A stretch of 64,000 bases of DNA, from NCBI RefSeq assembly GCF_002243345.2, contig NZ_CP022655.2:701001-765000 (forward strand), written 5' to 3'. A program made the position numbers and the translations under genes. Of this stretch, positions 1 to 10,496 are shown in pieces (the stretch's first letter is position 1; the number at the start of each line of letters is the position of its first letter). Origin of the DNA: Paenibacillus sp. RUD330. Lineage in GTDB: Bacteria; Bacillota; Bacilli; Paenibacillales; Paenibacillaceae. The notes below the pieces were generated by a model, which did not search any database, was not told the DNA's origin, and worked only from the letters and a program-made list of their open reading frames with translations.

Positions 1-716
1 GATCATTTGCGCATCCAATGTTTATATCCGGGTTTCCAGGTCCAGGAGGCATGGAAGCTGGCCAGCAAAATCGACGACATTTATGAGGAGGCCGTCGACT
101 ATGCTTTTGATGAGAGACGCGGATTTCTGACCAGCTGTCCCACCAACGTGGGAACCGGCATCCGCGCATCCGTCATGATGCATCTGCCGGCGCTCGTGCT
201 CACGCAGCAGATCAACCGGATCCTCTCCGCCATCACCCAAGTGGGGCTGGCCGTGAGGGGGCTCTACGGCGAGGGAAGCGAGGCGCTCGGCAATCTGTTC
301 CAGATTTCCAACCAGATCACTCTGGGCCAGTCCGAGGATGAGATCATCGACAATCTGCATGGCGTCGTCAGGCAGATCATCGAGCATGAAAAGGCGGCCC
401 GCGAGCGTCTGCAGGCGGAGTCCCGCCTGCGGCTCGAGGATCGTGTGATGAGATCTTACGGCATCCTGTCGCATGCCGCGATCATGGATTCCAAGGAATC
501 GGCCCAGAGATTGTCGGATGTTCGGCTTGGCATCGATCTGGGCATGATTCGGGAAGTTTCCCCGCAGGTTATGAATGAGTTGATGGTAATGACCCAGCCT
601 GGCTTCCTGCAGCAGGCATTCGAGGAGAAATTGAATACGGAGCAGCGCGATGCAAGGCGCGCGGAGCTGATCCGCAGCCGGCTGCTCCCTGTAACCCATG
701 ATGGAGGTGCTTACGA

Positions 717-720
<4 letters not shown>
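1..720 (+). CDS. mcsB: Protein arginine kinase McsB, C-terminal part (5' end outside window)
   Basis: The reading frame is open from base 1, so the gene enters from the left; the visible part is 239 residues of a family usually about 355 long. McsB phosphorylates arginines on damaged proteins and marks them for ClpC-ClpP; it also acts on the CtsR repressor. Visible are the phosphagen-kinase-like segment SCPTNVGTG (near residue 47 of the visible part), [12 protein letters not shown], and a C-terminal RDARRAE motif typical of the phospho-arginine-binding end. Its stop overlaps the clpC start by 4 nt, so the two are translationally coupled. The missing N-terminus and upstream ctsR-mcsA are expected but not seen. 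Confidence 0.95.
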
Positions 721-3182
<2,462 letters not shown>

Positions 3183-3248
3183 ACCGCCAGCCTTGCCGGT
3201 GTCGAAGGGCCGAACGGCTGATGCCGGGGCCTTCGGAAGAACTTTCAA

Positions 3249-3286
3249 AAAAGCCTTCGTTCCATTTTGGAACGAAGGCTTTTTCT
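3249..3286 (+). terminator. Rho-independent terminator after clpC
   Basis: AAGCCTTCGTTCC pairs with GGAACGAAGGCTT around a short ATTTT loop and is followed by a T run. It lies 67 nt past the clpC stop and closes the operon. Confidence 0.9.
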
Positions 3287-3327
3287 TTCCAGCGGGAAGG
3301 GCAGGAAAGCCATGGCAGAGGCGGCGT

Positions 3328-3356
3328 TTGTGCCGTGCCGCCCAGGCTGTTAAACT
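3328..3356 (+). promoter_or_regulatory. Sigma-A-like promoter of the monooxygenase gene
   Basis: TTGTGC, a 17-nt spacer, then TAAACT, 40 nt upstream of the start codon and after the clpC terminator, so the gene has its own promoter. Confidence 0.55.
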
Positions 3357-3396
3357 GAGGAAAGAGCGTTCCCATTCTCGAAGGAGGCGAAAGGTA

Positions 3397-3894
3397 ATGA
3401 TCGTCGTAACGAATACGATTCAGATTAAGTCGGGCTTCGGAGAACAGGTGGCGGAAAGGTTCAAAAATCCGAAAGGCGTCCATACGATGCCGGGCTTCGC
3501 AGGCATGGAGCTGCTGCTCGACCGCAAGGAGGAATCGGACGAGCTGAAGGTCGTGACGCATTGGACGGACAAGGCGAGCTTCGACAATTGGGTGAACAGC
3601 GATTCGTTCAAGCAAGCGCATGCGCGGCGCGCTCCCGAGGGAGCGGAGAACGCAGCTCCGGCTGGAGGAGCGCAGCCGATGGGCGGTACGGCGGCAGACG
3701 GCAATCCGGCGCCGGAGCATGCGGCTGCAGCAGCGTCCGGGCATCCGGGCGGAGCCGGCGGGCATCCGGGCAGCGGCGCTCAGGAAGCAGGGCACGGGGC
3801 GGCGACGGCAAGCGCGCCGAATCCAAGGGATCTGATGCTCGGCTCCAAGCTGAGCATCCACGAGGTTCTGTTCCGCCTGGGCGCGGAATCCTAA
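3397..3894 (+). CDS. IsdG/HmoA-family (antibiotic-biosynthesis monooxygenase fold) protein with low-complexity insert
   Basis: A 165-residue protein. Residues 1-77 match the start of HmoA/IsdG-type heme-degrading monooxygenases (MIVVTNTIQI, TMPGFAGMELL, WTDKASFDNWVNSDSFKQAH, with H75 at the position of the family's conserved heme histidine). Residues 143-160 (PRDLMLGSKLSIHEVLFR) match the family's last strand. Between them lies about 65 residues rich in Ala, Gly, Pro and His, absent from the roughly 108-residue Bacillus homologue. The ATG at 3397 follows AAGGAGGCG at 3381-3389; an in-frame extension upstream runs through the clpC terminator and is rejected. Likely role is heme degradation and iron release in the cytoplasm; the substrate is inferred from family only. 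It is transcribed alone. Confidence 0.8.
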   Translation: MIVVTNTIQIKSGFGEQVAERFKNPKGVHTMPGFAGMELLLDRKEESDELKVVTHWTDKASFDNWVNSDSFKQAHARRAPEGAENAAPAGGAQPMGGTAADGNPAPEHAAAAASGHPGGAGGHPGSGAQEAGHGAATASAPNPRDLMLGSKLSIHEVLFRLGAES

Positions 3895-3937
3895 AAAAAG
3901 CTGTCTCCTCTCTCATGGAGGAGACAGCTTTTTTTGT
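3895..3937. terminator. Bidirectional terminator between convergent genes
   Basis: AAAAAAGCTGTCTCCTC pairs with GAGGAGACAGCTTTTTTT around a 7-nt loop, with T runs on both strands. It ends the monooxygenase gene (plus) and the small membrane gene at 3957-4133 (minus). Confidence 0.9.
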
Positions 3938-3956
3938 TGGTGGCCGCAGTCGGCCA

Positions 3957-4133
3957 TCAGCCGTGGCCCAGCGGCAGGAAGGGGAGCAGGAACAAGCCGA
4001 GTATGCTTCCGCTGACGGTAATCCAGAGCAGCGCGTAGCGGTCCCGAAGCACTCCCTTGCGGACGCAGTGCATGACGAGGCCGACGAACAGCAGGGCGAT
4101 GGCGATCAGGGCGAGTCTCAGCAGATCGGGCAT
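3957..4133 (-). CDS. Small two-helix membrane protein, DUF2304-like, 58 aa
   Basis: An ATG at 4133 with GAAGGAGGA 7-8 nt upstream opens 58 codons ending in TGA. The protein has a hydrophobic helix at about residues 4-21, a basic loop (CVRKGVLRDR), the segment YALLW, and a second helix at 37-54. This pattern resembles the N-terminal half of DUF2304 proteins, which are usually about 110-120 residues and continue with a cytoplasmic tail. Here the frame stops just after helix two, so it is either a short family member or a 3'-truncated gene. Function is unknown in the family. It converges on the monooxygenase gene and shares its terminator. Confidence 0.6.
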   Translation of the reverse strand: MPDLLRLALIAIALLFVGLVMHCVRKGVLRDRYALLWITVSGSILGLFLLPFLPLGHG

Positions 4134-4495
4134 AAGTTGTTCCTCCTTCGAATCATGGAAAATGAGTTCGCATGACGATGACGAGCTTGTACAGGCTCTA
4201 GTCCGTTGTATATATGTTTAGCATCGGCCATTGAATCGCAAGTTATACATAGGACGGCTGGTTATCAGGAAGCGGAGGAGGAGAATGGGGGCATTTGTGA
4301 AGATCCCTGTTTTGCGATCATGCCTGTATCCATCCTATTTAAGCTCCTTTGAATCGGTGCAGGGAGCTTAATCCACTATTTCAATCCAAACGATGAATCG
4401 CCAAAAAAGACAGGAAAACTTGCCTTCCCATCCTTATTGGCGGCGAATAAATATGAAATGGCAATATCCTGAACGGCTGTGCAGCAGAGGCGTGA
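4134..4495. other. Intergenic region, 362 nt, no supported gene
   Basis: It holds the upstream region of the 58-aa membrane gene (no convincing -35/-10 found) and a 9-bp inverted repeat at 4339-4371. A 28-codon plus-strand ORF at 4285-4371 has a ribosome-binding-like GGAGGAGGAG, but its 3' end coincides with the inverted repeat and I do not accept it. Confidence 0.6.
4339..4371. repeat. Inverted repeat TTAAGCTCC / GGAGCTTAA
   Basis: Nine perfectly paired bases separated by 15 nt, 125 nt downstream of the small gene at 4496-4657 (minus). No T run on either strand, so it is not a classical terminator; an RNA hairpin or protein site is possible. Confidence 0.5.
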
Positions 4496-4657
4496 TCAGC
4501 CGCCCTTCATGAAGGAAGGAGCCAAAATGACGGCGAGCTGTGCGAGAGCGACAGAGCTCCAGAGAAGCGCCTGGCGAAGCGGGACCTTACTGCTCTTCCA
4601 TTGGAAGGCAGCTCCCGCGGACAACGTCAGAACGACAGCGAACATGAAAATCCTCAA
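4496..4657 (-). CDS. Tiny membrane protein (53 aa), predicted target of the adjacent two-component system
   Basis: A TTG at 4657 lies 9 nt after AAAAAGGGG and opens 53 codons to TGA; an in-frame ATG at 4666 is too close to that ribosome site. The protein begins LRIFMFAVVLTLSAGA (helix one), then a basic loop QWKSSKVPLRQ, then ALLWSSVALAQLAVILAP (helix two). The loop plus ALLW resembles the neighbouring 58-aa DUF2304-like protein (GVLRDRYALLW), so they may be distant paralogues. The gene lies just downstream of the histidine kinase on the same strand, with its own -10 box and the same direct-repeat operator as the response-regulator promoter. The operator supports it being a real gene. Function unknown. 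Confidence 0.5.
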   Translation of the reverse strand: MRIFMFAVVLTLSAGAAFQWKSSKVPLRQALLWSSVALAQLAVILAPSFMKGG

Positions 4658-4687
4658 GCATTCCATCCCCTTTTTCCGGGTAATGAA

Positions 4688-4746
4688 ATCAGTATAGAGG
4701 CGGGTTCTTAACAGCGGGCCGACGGTAATCTTAACTTATTCTTAAT
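4688..4746 (-). promoter_or_regulatory. Promoter with TAAGA direct repeats before the 53-aa membrane gene
   Basis: Read on the minus strand: TAAGAATAAGTTAAGAT (two half-sites 11 nt apart), a third TTAAGAA 23 nt further, then 8 nt and TATACT. The third half-site takes the place of a -35 box, as in promoters activated by OmpR/PhoB-family regulators. The distal half-site overlaps the 3' end of the kinase gene. Confidence 0.5.
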
Positions 4747-5890
4747 CGCTCGTTCCGGGTTCCGCCGGTAGCGCGCCGGAGACATGGGACAGAGGAAGTC
4801 GGACGATGAATTCCGTCTTGCGCCTGGAGCTGGTTGCGGATGCCGCTCCTCCGTGCAGATCCAGTATGCTCTTGACGATGGCAAGCCCGATGCCGCTGCC
4901 GCCGGTCGCCTTGGAGCGGGAGGCGTCGACTCGATAGAACCGCTCGAACAGCCGCGGGAGCTGGTCCTGCGGAATCGGCTCGCCGTAGTTCCGGAAGATG
5001 ATTTCCGCAGCAGGCTCAAGCTCGTCCTTGCGCAGGACAATGTCAAGCGCGCCTCCGTCTGCTCCATACCGGATCGCATTGCTGATCAGATTCTCGAAGA
5101 CGCGGAGCAGCAGCTCCGGATCCGCATCCACGATCAGGGGGCTCTCGGCGGGATGGACGAGGCAGGCCATTTCGGCTTCCTCCAGCGCCGGCATGAATTC
5201 TTCGGCAAGCTGCCCGAGAAAGGGATTGAGATCGACGGTTTCGCGCTGGAGCGGGAAACCGCTGCTGGTGACGCGGGTATATTCGAACAGATCGTCGATC
5301 AGCTTGCGCAGGACGAGAGACTTCTCATAGGCGATGTGGACATACTGCCGCATCTCGACCTCGTCCCGGTACCGGTCGTCCTCGATATATTCCAGGAACC
5401 CGAGCACCGAGGTGAGCGGAGTGCGAAGATCATGGGACACGCCGGTGATGAGGTCGTCCTTGGCTTGCACGGCAGCCCTCTCCTCTTCCTGGGCGAGCTG
5501 CAGCCTGCGGGCCATTTCGTTGACGCTGCGCGCAACGACCCCGAGCTCATCGCTGCTGCTCTCGTCGATGCGGTGGGACAGATCACCTGCCGAGATCGCC
5601 TGCAGGGCGCTCGTCAGTGTGTCGAAGCGCTTGATGATGCCCCTGGACAAGGAAAAGAACAGGGAGATGAACAGCAGCAGTCCGACGATGACCCGAACGG
5701 GGCCGGAGCCGATCCAGTTGATGGTGTAGGCAAGCGCCTGCGTCAGGAAAAAGGACTTCGACGGATTGAACCGGATGAGCAGCTCCGCCAGGTAATTGCC
5801 CAGCAAAAGAAGGACTCCCATGCCGAGCAGGCTGGCGGCGAAGCTGAGGATGAATTTCCATAGAAAGGTTTGGAAGATGCGGCTGGCCAA
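4742..5890 (-). CDS. Sensor histidine kinase (VanS/WalK-like, HAMP-HisKA-HATPase)
   Basis: With a TTG start at 5890 the protein is 382 residues. That TTG follows GAGGGAGG by 7 nt; longer in-frame starts (TTG 5956, ATG 5950) have no ribosome site. Order: membrane helix about 11-38, short extracellular loop with NPSKSF, second helix about 62-81, HAMP (about 82-135, GDLSHRIDESSSDELG), H-box VSHDLRTPLT with H153 as phosphorylated residue, N-box ENLISNAIRYG, F-box RLFERFYR, and G-box GSGIGLAIVKS. The G1 region reads NYGEPIP, normal for this subfamily. It lies 157 nt downstream of its response regulator on the same strand. The signal is unknown; the small extracellular loop suggests envelope or membrane sensing. 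Confidence 0.92.
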   Translation of the reverse strand: MASRIFQTFLWKFILSFAASLLGMGVLLLLGNYLAELLIRFNPSKSFFLTQALAYTINWIGSGPVRVIVGLLLFISLFFSLSRGIIKRFDTLTSALQAISAGDLSHRIDESSSDELGVVARSVNEMARRLQLAQEEERAAVQAKDDLITGVSHDLRTPLTSVLGFLEYIEDDRYRDEVEMRQYVHIAYEKSLVLRKLIDDLFEYTRVTSSGFPLQRETVDLNPFLGQLAEEFMPALEEAEMACLVHPAESPLIVDADPELLLRVFENLISNAIRYGADGGALDIVLRKDELEPAAEIIFRNYGEPIPQDQLPRLFERFYRVDASRSKATGGSGIGLAIVKSILDLHGGAASATSSRRKTEFIVRLPLSHVSGALPAEPGTSD

Positions 5891-6047
5891 AGATGTGCCT
5901 CCCTCATAGACGGACGTCGTTCTGCGGCTTCTCGATCGGATTCGGATCATGAGCAAGTGACTGGGACAGGCCGGACGTCTCTGCGAGCAAGAATGCCGGC
6001 GTCATGCGAATGCGTCCGTGCTTCGATGCATCGAACATGCTCTCGCC

Positions 6048-6752
6048 CTACAGCTTCTCCATTTTGTAGCCGACGCCCCATACGGTCTTGATGTACCTGG
6101 GATGCCTCGGATCGGCTTCGATCTTCTCCCTCAGCTTGCGGATATGGACCATGACGGTATTTCCCGCTTCAAAAAAAGTTTCCTGCCAGATCATCTCGTA
6201 CAGCTGCTCGATGCTGTACACTCGGCCGGGATTGCGCCCGAGCAGCTCCAGGATGGAGAATTCCCGGGGAGTGAGCCGCACCTCCTGGCCCTCGACGGTC
6301 ACTTCGCGCGTCGCGGAATTGAAGGTGACGCCGTCGATCGTGACGGCATCCGGCGAGGCGGCGTCGCCGGATGCGGCTCCGTAGATGCCATATCGGCGCA
6401 GCTGGCTTTTGATCCGCGCGAGCAGCTCCAGCGGGCTGAACGGCTTGGACACATAATCGTCGGCCCCGACGCTGAGGCCATGGATCTTGTCGATCTCCTC
6501 GCTTTTGGCGGACAGGAAGATGATCGGCATCTGCCGGATCTCCCTGATCGCCATGCAGGTGTCGATTCCGTTCATGCCGGGCATCATGACATCGAGCACG
6601 ACCAGATCCACTTTTTCCTTCCGGATGATGTCAAGCGCCTCGCCGCCGCTGGCCGCGGTCAGAAGGCGGAACCTTTCCTGCTTGAGGTAAAGTCCCATCA
6701 GCTTGACGATTTCGGGCTCGTCATCGACGAGCAGCACCGTTTCTTCGTTCAT
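6048..6752 (-). CDS. OmpR/PhoB-family DNA-binding response regulator
   Basis: A 234-residue regulator. The receiver domain (about 5-118) has the acidic pair D10-D11, phosphoacceptor D54 in VVLDVMMPGMNG, conserved S81 and K103 (SKPF). The winged-helix effector domain (about 135-232) shows RLTPREFSILELL and VMVHIRKLREKIE and ends VWGVGYKME. The ATG at 6752 is chosen because MNEETVLLVDDE is the family N-terminus; the frame is open further upstream but without similarity. It is the partner of the downstream kinase. A matching 11-nt direct repeat sits in its own promoter, suggesting autoregulation. Confidence 0.95.
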   Translation of the reverse strand: MNEETVLLVDDEPEIVKLMGLYLKQERFRLLTAASGGEALDIIRKEKVDLVVLDVMMPGMNGIDTCMAIREIRQMPIIFLSAKSEEIDKIHGLSVGADDYVSKPFSPLELLARIKSQLRRYGIYGAASGDAASPDAVTIDGVTFNSATREVTVEGQEVRLTPREFSILELLGRNPGRVYSIEQLYEMIWQETFFEAGNTVMVHIRKLREKIEADPRHPRYIKTVWGVGYKMEKL

Positions 6753-6781
6753 GTCCCACCGCTTCCTCTCTCTTTTCTGCC

Positions 6782-6813
6782 AGTATAACGGAAAAGTTCT
6801 TATCTTTTTCTTA
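6782..6813 (-). promoter_or_regulatory. Promoter of the two-component operon with TAAGAA direct repeat
   Basis: On the minus strand TAAGAA-N5-TAAGAA (period 11 nt) is followed by 9 nt and TATACT. The repeats cover the place of the -35 box, the usual layout for a PhoB-class activator. Nearly the same repeat occurs at 4730-4746 before the 53-aa gene. Confidence 0.55.
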
Positions 6814-6880
6814 GATTGCCGGACATCGGGGAAAAAGAAGCTCTGCCGGCTTCTTCTCGAAAGAATGTTCGCATGATTTT

Positions 6881-6910
6881 CTTTTGTTGCGGCCTCTGAA
6901 ATGGTAAACT
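6881..6910 (+). promoter_or_regulatory. Possible extended -10 promoter of radA
   Basis: TGGTAAACT is an extended -10 (TGN plus TAAACT at 6905-6910). A TTGTTG lies at 6884 but only 15 nt upstream, so the -35 is weak. Confidence 0.35.
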
Positions 6911-6945
6911 TTGAAGGTACGTCATATCCGTAAAAGGAGCCTTCG

Positions 6946-8322
6946 ATGGCCAAACTAAAAGTGAAATTCGCCTGTACGGAATGCGGAACGGAATCGCCCA
7001 AATGGCTCGGGAAATGCCCCGGCTGCGGCGCCTGGAACACGATGGTGGAGGAAAAGGAGACGGTGGTCAAAACCGCCGGCGTCGGATTATCCTCCCCAAT
7101 GGCCCGCGGGACGAAAGAAAAGCCGCGTTCCATCATAGACATAGATACCGGGCATGAGCCCCGCATCGAAAGCAGCATCGGGGAGCTGAACCGGGTGCTG
7201 GGCGGCGGCGTCGTGCCCGGCTCCCTCATCCTCGTCGGCGGCGACCCCGGCATCGGCAAGTCGACGCTGCTGCTGCAGACATCCCATGCCTTGTCGGCCG
7301 CCGGACTCAAGGTGCTCTATATATCGGGCGAGGAATCCGTTCGCCAGACGAAGCTCCGCGCCGATCGACTCGGCGCGCTGAGCGCGTCGCTGTTCGTGCT
7401 CTGCGAGACGAACATGGAGCATATCAATGATGCCATCGATACCGTCCAGCCTGATTTTCTCGTCATCGACTCCATCCAGACCGTCTACGACCCTAGCGTC
7501 CAGTCCGCACCGGGCAGCGTCGCCCAGGTGAGGGAATGCACGGCCCACTTCATGCGCGTCTCCAAGCTGGGAGGCATCGCGACCGTGCTGGTCGGACATG
7601 TCACCAAGGAGGGCGCGATCGCCGGCCCGAGGCTGCTGGAGCATATGGTGGACTGCGTCCTTTACTTCGAGGGGGAACGCCATCATTCCTATCGCCTGCT
7701 CCGCGCGGTCAAAAACCGCTTCGGCTCCACCAACGAGATCGGCATCTTCGAGATGGGCGAGAGCGGGCTGCGCGAAGTCGCGAACCCGTCGGAGCTGTTC
7801 CTGTCGGAGCGGCCGCTGGGCGTCTCCGGCTCCACCGTCGTGGCGAGCATGGAGGGAACGAGGCCTGTGCTCGTCGAGCTTCAGGCGCTTGTCGCGCCTA
7901 CGCATTTCCCGTCGCCGCGCCGGACGTCCACCGGCTACGACCACAACCGGATGGCGCTGATCATCGCCGTGCTGGAAAAACGGATCGGGCTGTTCCTGCA
8001 GACGCAGGATGCTTACCTGAACGCCGCCGGAGGCGTGCGCCTTGACGAGCCCGCTGTCGATCTGGCCGCCGCCGTCGCGCTTGCCTCCAGCTTCAAGGAT
8101 GCTCCGACGCGTCCGTTCGACGTCGTCTTCGGCGAAGTGGGGCTGACCGGCGAGGTGCGGGCCGTGTCCCGAGCCGAGCAGCGGGTCAAGGAAGCCCAGA
8201 AGCTGGGCTTCAAGCGGGTCATCATGCCCGAGAAAAGCCTCAAGGGCTGGAAGCCGCCGGACGATATAACGATTGTCGGCGTGAATACCGTATCCGAAGC
8301 ATTGCGCGCGGCGCTGGAATAG
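6946..8322 (+). CDS. radA: DNA repair protein RadA (Sms)
   Basis: A 458-residue, RecA-related branch-migration ATPase acting in homologous recombination and repair. Visible parts: an N-terminal C4 zinc finger (C10, C13, C24, C27), a RecA-like ATPase core with Walker [11 protein letters not shown] at 98-107, the RadA signature KNRFG at 256-260, and a C-terminal Lon-protease-like domain (about 285-458). Length is normal for the family. The ATG follows AAAGGAG by 7 nt. It is the first gene of radA-disA, with 17 nt between them, as in B. subtilis; DisA activity is known to be linked to recombination intermediates. Confidence 0.97.
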   Translation: MAKLKVKFACTECGTESPKWLGKCPGCGAWNTMVEEKETVVKTAGVGLSSPMARGTKEKPRSIIDIDTGHEPRIESSIGELNRVLGGGVVPGSLILVGGDPGIGKSTLLLQTSHALSAAGLKVLYISGEESVRQTKLRADRLGALSASLFVLCETNMEHINDAIDTVQPDFLVIDSIQTVYDPSVQSAPGSVAQVRECTAHFMRVSKLGGIATVLVGHVTKEGAIAGPRLLEHMVDCVLYFEGERHHSYRLLRAVKNRFGSTNEIGIFEMGESGLREVANPSELFLSERPLGVSGSTVVASMEGTRPVLVELQALVAPTHFPSPRRTSTGYDHNRMALIIAVLEKRIGLFLQTQDAYLNAAGGVRLDEPAVDLAAAVALASSFKDAPTRPFDVVFGEVGLTGEVRAVSRAEQRVKEAQKLGFKRVIMPEKSLKGWKPPDDITIVGVNTVSEALRAALE

Positions 8323-8339
8323 GGGGTTCGCTAGAAATC

Positions 8340-9416
8340 ATGAAAGAGAACAGAGAGATCGAAATCACGAATCAGCTGCTGCAGCTGGTCGCGCCGGGCA
8401 CCGCTTTCCGCGAAGGGCTGGACAACGTGCTGCGGGCAAAAACGGGCGCGCTGCTCGTCGTCGGCTACAGTCCCGAGGTCATGGAGGTCGTGGACGGCGG
8501 GTTTTCCATCAATTGCGACTTTTCCCCGAACTATCTGTACGAGCTGGCCAAGATGGACGGGGCCATCATTCTGAGCGAGGATCTCAAGAAGATCCTGTAT
8601 GCCAATACCCAGCTCATTCCGGACCCTTCGATTTCGTCGATCGAGACCGGGATCAGGCACCGCACCGCGGAGCGGGTGGCCAAGCAGACCGGCAAGCTGG
8701 TGGTATCTATTTCGCAAAGGCGTAATATCATCACCTTGTATATGGGTAATCTAAGGTATTCCCTGAAGGACATGGGCGTTATTCTTACGAAGGCGAATCA
8801 GGCGATCCAGACGCTGGAGAAGTACAAGGCCGTGCTCAGGCAGTCGTTCACGAATCTGTCTGCGCTTGAATTCGAGGAATTGGTGACGCTGCAGGAGGTC
8901 GCGCATGTCATCCACCGGGTGGAGATGGTGCTGCGGATCAAAATGGAGATCAAGCGGTACGTCAACGAGCTCGGAACGGAGGGCCGTCTCATCAGCATGC
9001 AGATGGAAGAGCTCATCGGAGGCGTGGAGGAGGATGCCTGGTTCCTGCTCAAGGATTATGCCCGCGACAACAGCGACGAGAAGATCCGGGACATCCGGAC
9101 CGGGCTCAAAAAGCTCAGCAACGACGAGCTGATGGACGCGCCTCATGTCATCCGGCTGCTCGGCTATCCGCAAGGAGCGACGATCGCGGATGAGGCCGTT
9201 CATCCGCGAGGCTATCGCCAGATGTACCGAATTCCGCGTCTTCCGCTCATCATCATGAACAATCTGATCGAGAAATTCGGAAATCTGCCCAATATCGTCA
9301 TGGCCACGATCGGCGAATTGGACGAAGTGGACGGAATCGGCGAGGTGCGCGCCCGGGCGATCAAGGAAGGATTGCGCCGGATTCAAGATCAAATGTTCAT
9401 TGACAGACAAATCTGA
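8340..9416 (+). CDS. disA: DNA integrity scanning diadenylate cyclase DisA
   Basis: Makes c-di-AMP from two ATP while scanning DNA for branched structures; important for the sporulation DNA checkpoint and for osmolyte homeostasis. The 358-residue length is normal. The N-terminal DAC domain carries DGA at 73-75 and RHR at 106-108, the two catalytic motifs. A helical spine follows, then a C-terminal helix-hairpin-helix DNA-binding domain (about 300-355, with [17 protein letters not shown]). ATG at 8340 sits behind a GGGGG ribosome site right after the radA stop. Confidence 0.97.
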   Translation: MKENREIEITNQLLQLVAPGTAFREGLDNVLRAKTGALLVVGYSPEVMEVVDGGFSINCDFSPNYLYELAKMDGAIILSEDLKKILYANTQLIPDPSISSIETGIRHRTAERVAKQTGKLVVSISQRRNIITLYMGNLRYSLKDMGVILTKANQAIQTLEKYKAVLRQSFTNLSALEFEELVTLQEVAHVIHRVEMVLRIKMEIKRYVNELGTEGRLISMQMEELIGGVEEDAWFLLKDYARDNSDEKIRDIRTGLKKLSNDELMDAPHVIRLLGYPQGATIADEAVHPRGYRQMYRIPRLPLIIMNNLIEKFGNLPNIVMATIGELDEVDGIGEVRARAIKEGLRRIQDQMFIDRQI

Positions 9417-9428
9417 TTCCCCTAGAAT
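9400..9428 (+). promoter_or_regulatory. Sigma-A promoter before pssA
   Basis: TTGACA, 17 nt, TAGAAT. The -35 lies inside the last codons of disA. It would start a transcript about 90 nt upstream of pssA that includes the 22-codon ORF at 9455. Confidence 0.75.
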
Positions 9429-9454
9429 GGGGGAATGCCGACAGGAGGGCTTGG

Positions 9455-9523
9455 ATGATGGTGGCATTTTTTCCATCGATGTCCATGATATCCCAAGGCA
9501 TAGTAGAGATGAGGTGGAAATGA
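9455..9523 (+). CDS. Candidate 22-codon upstream ORF coupled to pssA
   Basis: ATGATG at 9455 follows AGGAGGG by 6 nt, the best ribosome site in this interval. The frame encodes a 22-residue peptide with five methionines (MMVAFFPSMSM...EMRWK) and ends in TGA one base before the pssA GTG. The pssA ribosome site GAGGTGG lies inside its last codons, so translating this ORF would move ribosomes over the pssA start. No homologue is recognised. It could be a leader peptide, a coupling device, or chance. Confidence 0.4.
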   Translation: MMVAFFPSMSMISQGIVEMRWK

Positions 9524-9524
9524 A

Positions 9525-10268
9525 GTGTTTGCAAAATCATTGCCGAGTCTTTTTACCATAGGCAACCTGTTCCTCGGGATCGTCGCTATTATTATGGTGT
9601 TCAATGAGAAGCCTGAAGTCGCCGCCATGATGGTCATTATCGCCATGCTTCTGGACGGGGTCGACGGCCGCGTCGCCCGCGCGCTCAATGTTCAAAGCGA
9701 ATTCGGCAAGGAGCTCGATTCCTTGTCCGATATCATATCGTTCGGTGTCGCCCCTGCTTTCATCATGTATGTCGTGGCTTTCCAGGATCTCAGCTCGCAG
9801 CCGGCCGCTTGGATCGTGACCGCGATCTTCCCGATCTGCGGAGCTCTCCGGCTCGCCCGGTTCAACGTCATCTCCGGCATTCCGGGCTACTTCGTCGGCC
9901 TGCCGATTCCGGCAGCCGGCGGCGTTCTGGCTACGCTGGCCCTGTTCTACACGGATATCCAGCCTTGGGTGCTGATGGCGAGCACGCTCGTTCTCGCGCT
10001 GCTGATGGTCAGCACGGTGAAGTACCCGAACTTCAAGAAGATCGGACTGCCCAAGGGCGCGATCTGGAGCATTCCGATCGTCGTCGTCGTCGCGGTCGTG
10101 CTCGGCGTCGCTTTCCCGGATCAGATCTCCAAGATCATCTTCGTGCCGCTGCTGCTCTATGCGCTGTACGGCCTAAAAAAAAACGTTAATGTCCAGGGAC
10201 GCCTGCGCCGCCGCAGATCCCGCCGTTCCGAAGGCGAAGAAGAGAACGTCCGCAAGCGGAGCGTGTAG
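9525..10268 (+). CDS. pssA: CDP-diacylglycerol--serine O-phosphatidyltransferase
   Basis: Joins serine to CDP-diacylglycerol to make phosphatidylserine, the precursor of phosphatidylethanolamine; an integral membrane enzyme. The 247 residues contain the CDP-alcohol phosphotransferase motif DG-X2-AR-X8-G-X3-D-X3-D near 45-70 (DGVDGRVARALNVQSEFGKE, then LDSLSD), followed by several membrane helices and a basic C-terminal tail (RRRRSRR). The GTG start at 9525 follows GAGGTGG by 7 nt; an overlapping ATG at 9520 is in another frame. No psd gene lies next to it, and B. subtilis does not carry pssA at this locus. Confidence 0.93.
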   Translation: MFAKSLPSLFTIGNLFLGIVAIIMVFNEKPEVAAMMVIIAMLLDGVDGRVARALNVQSEFGKELDSLSDIISFGVAPAFIMYVVAFQDLSSQPAAWIVTAIFPICGALRLARFNVISGIPGYFVGLPIPAAGGVLATLALFYTDIQPWVLMASTLVLALLMVSTVKYPNFKKIGLPKGAIWSIPIVVVVAVVLGVAFPDQISKIIFVPLLLYALYGLKKNVNVQGRLRRRRSRRSEGEEENVRKRSV

Positions 10269-10428
10269 CTTCCTCTTGCCGCAGGCATGGAATCCACTGC
10301 TGCGATGCAGCGTCGACTTCCTCATGACCCGGTGCCGGGTTTGTTGTTTGTCTGCGGAGATTTTGCCTTGGCGGAGATGGGCTCGCCGATTCCCGGCCAT
10401 AGCCGTCGTCGCCGTTGAAGTCAGCAAA

Positions 10429-10473
10429 TAAAAAGCAGTCCGCCCTCCAATGGAGGATGGACTGCTTTTTTTC
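10429..10473. terminator. Bidirectional terminator between pssA and the DUF1573-like gene
   Basis: AAAAAGCAGTCCGCCCTCC pairs with GGAGGATGGACTGCTTTTTTT, with T runs in both directions. The 160 nt between the pssA stop and this hairpin show no gene. Confidence 0.88.
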
Positions 10474-10496
10474 AATGTCCGGATAGAAGATCCGGT

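Noticed and set aside
4285-4371. 28-codon plus-strand ORF with GGAGGAGGAG upstream
   Set aside because: Its end coincides with the inverted repeat at 4339-4371; no promoter or similarity.
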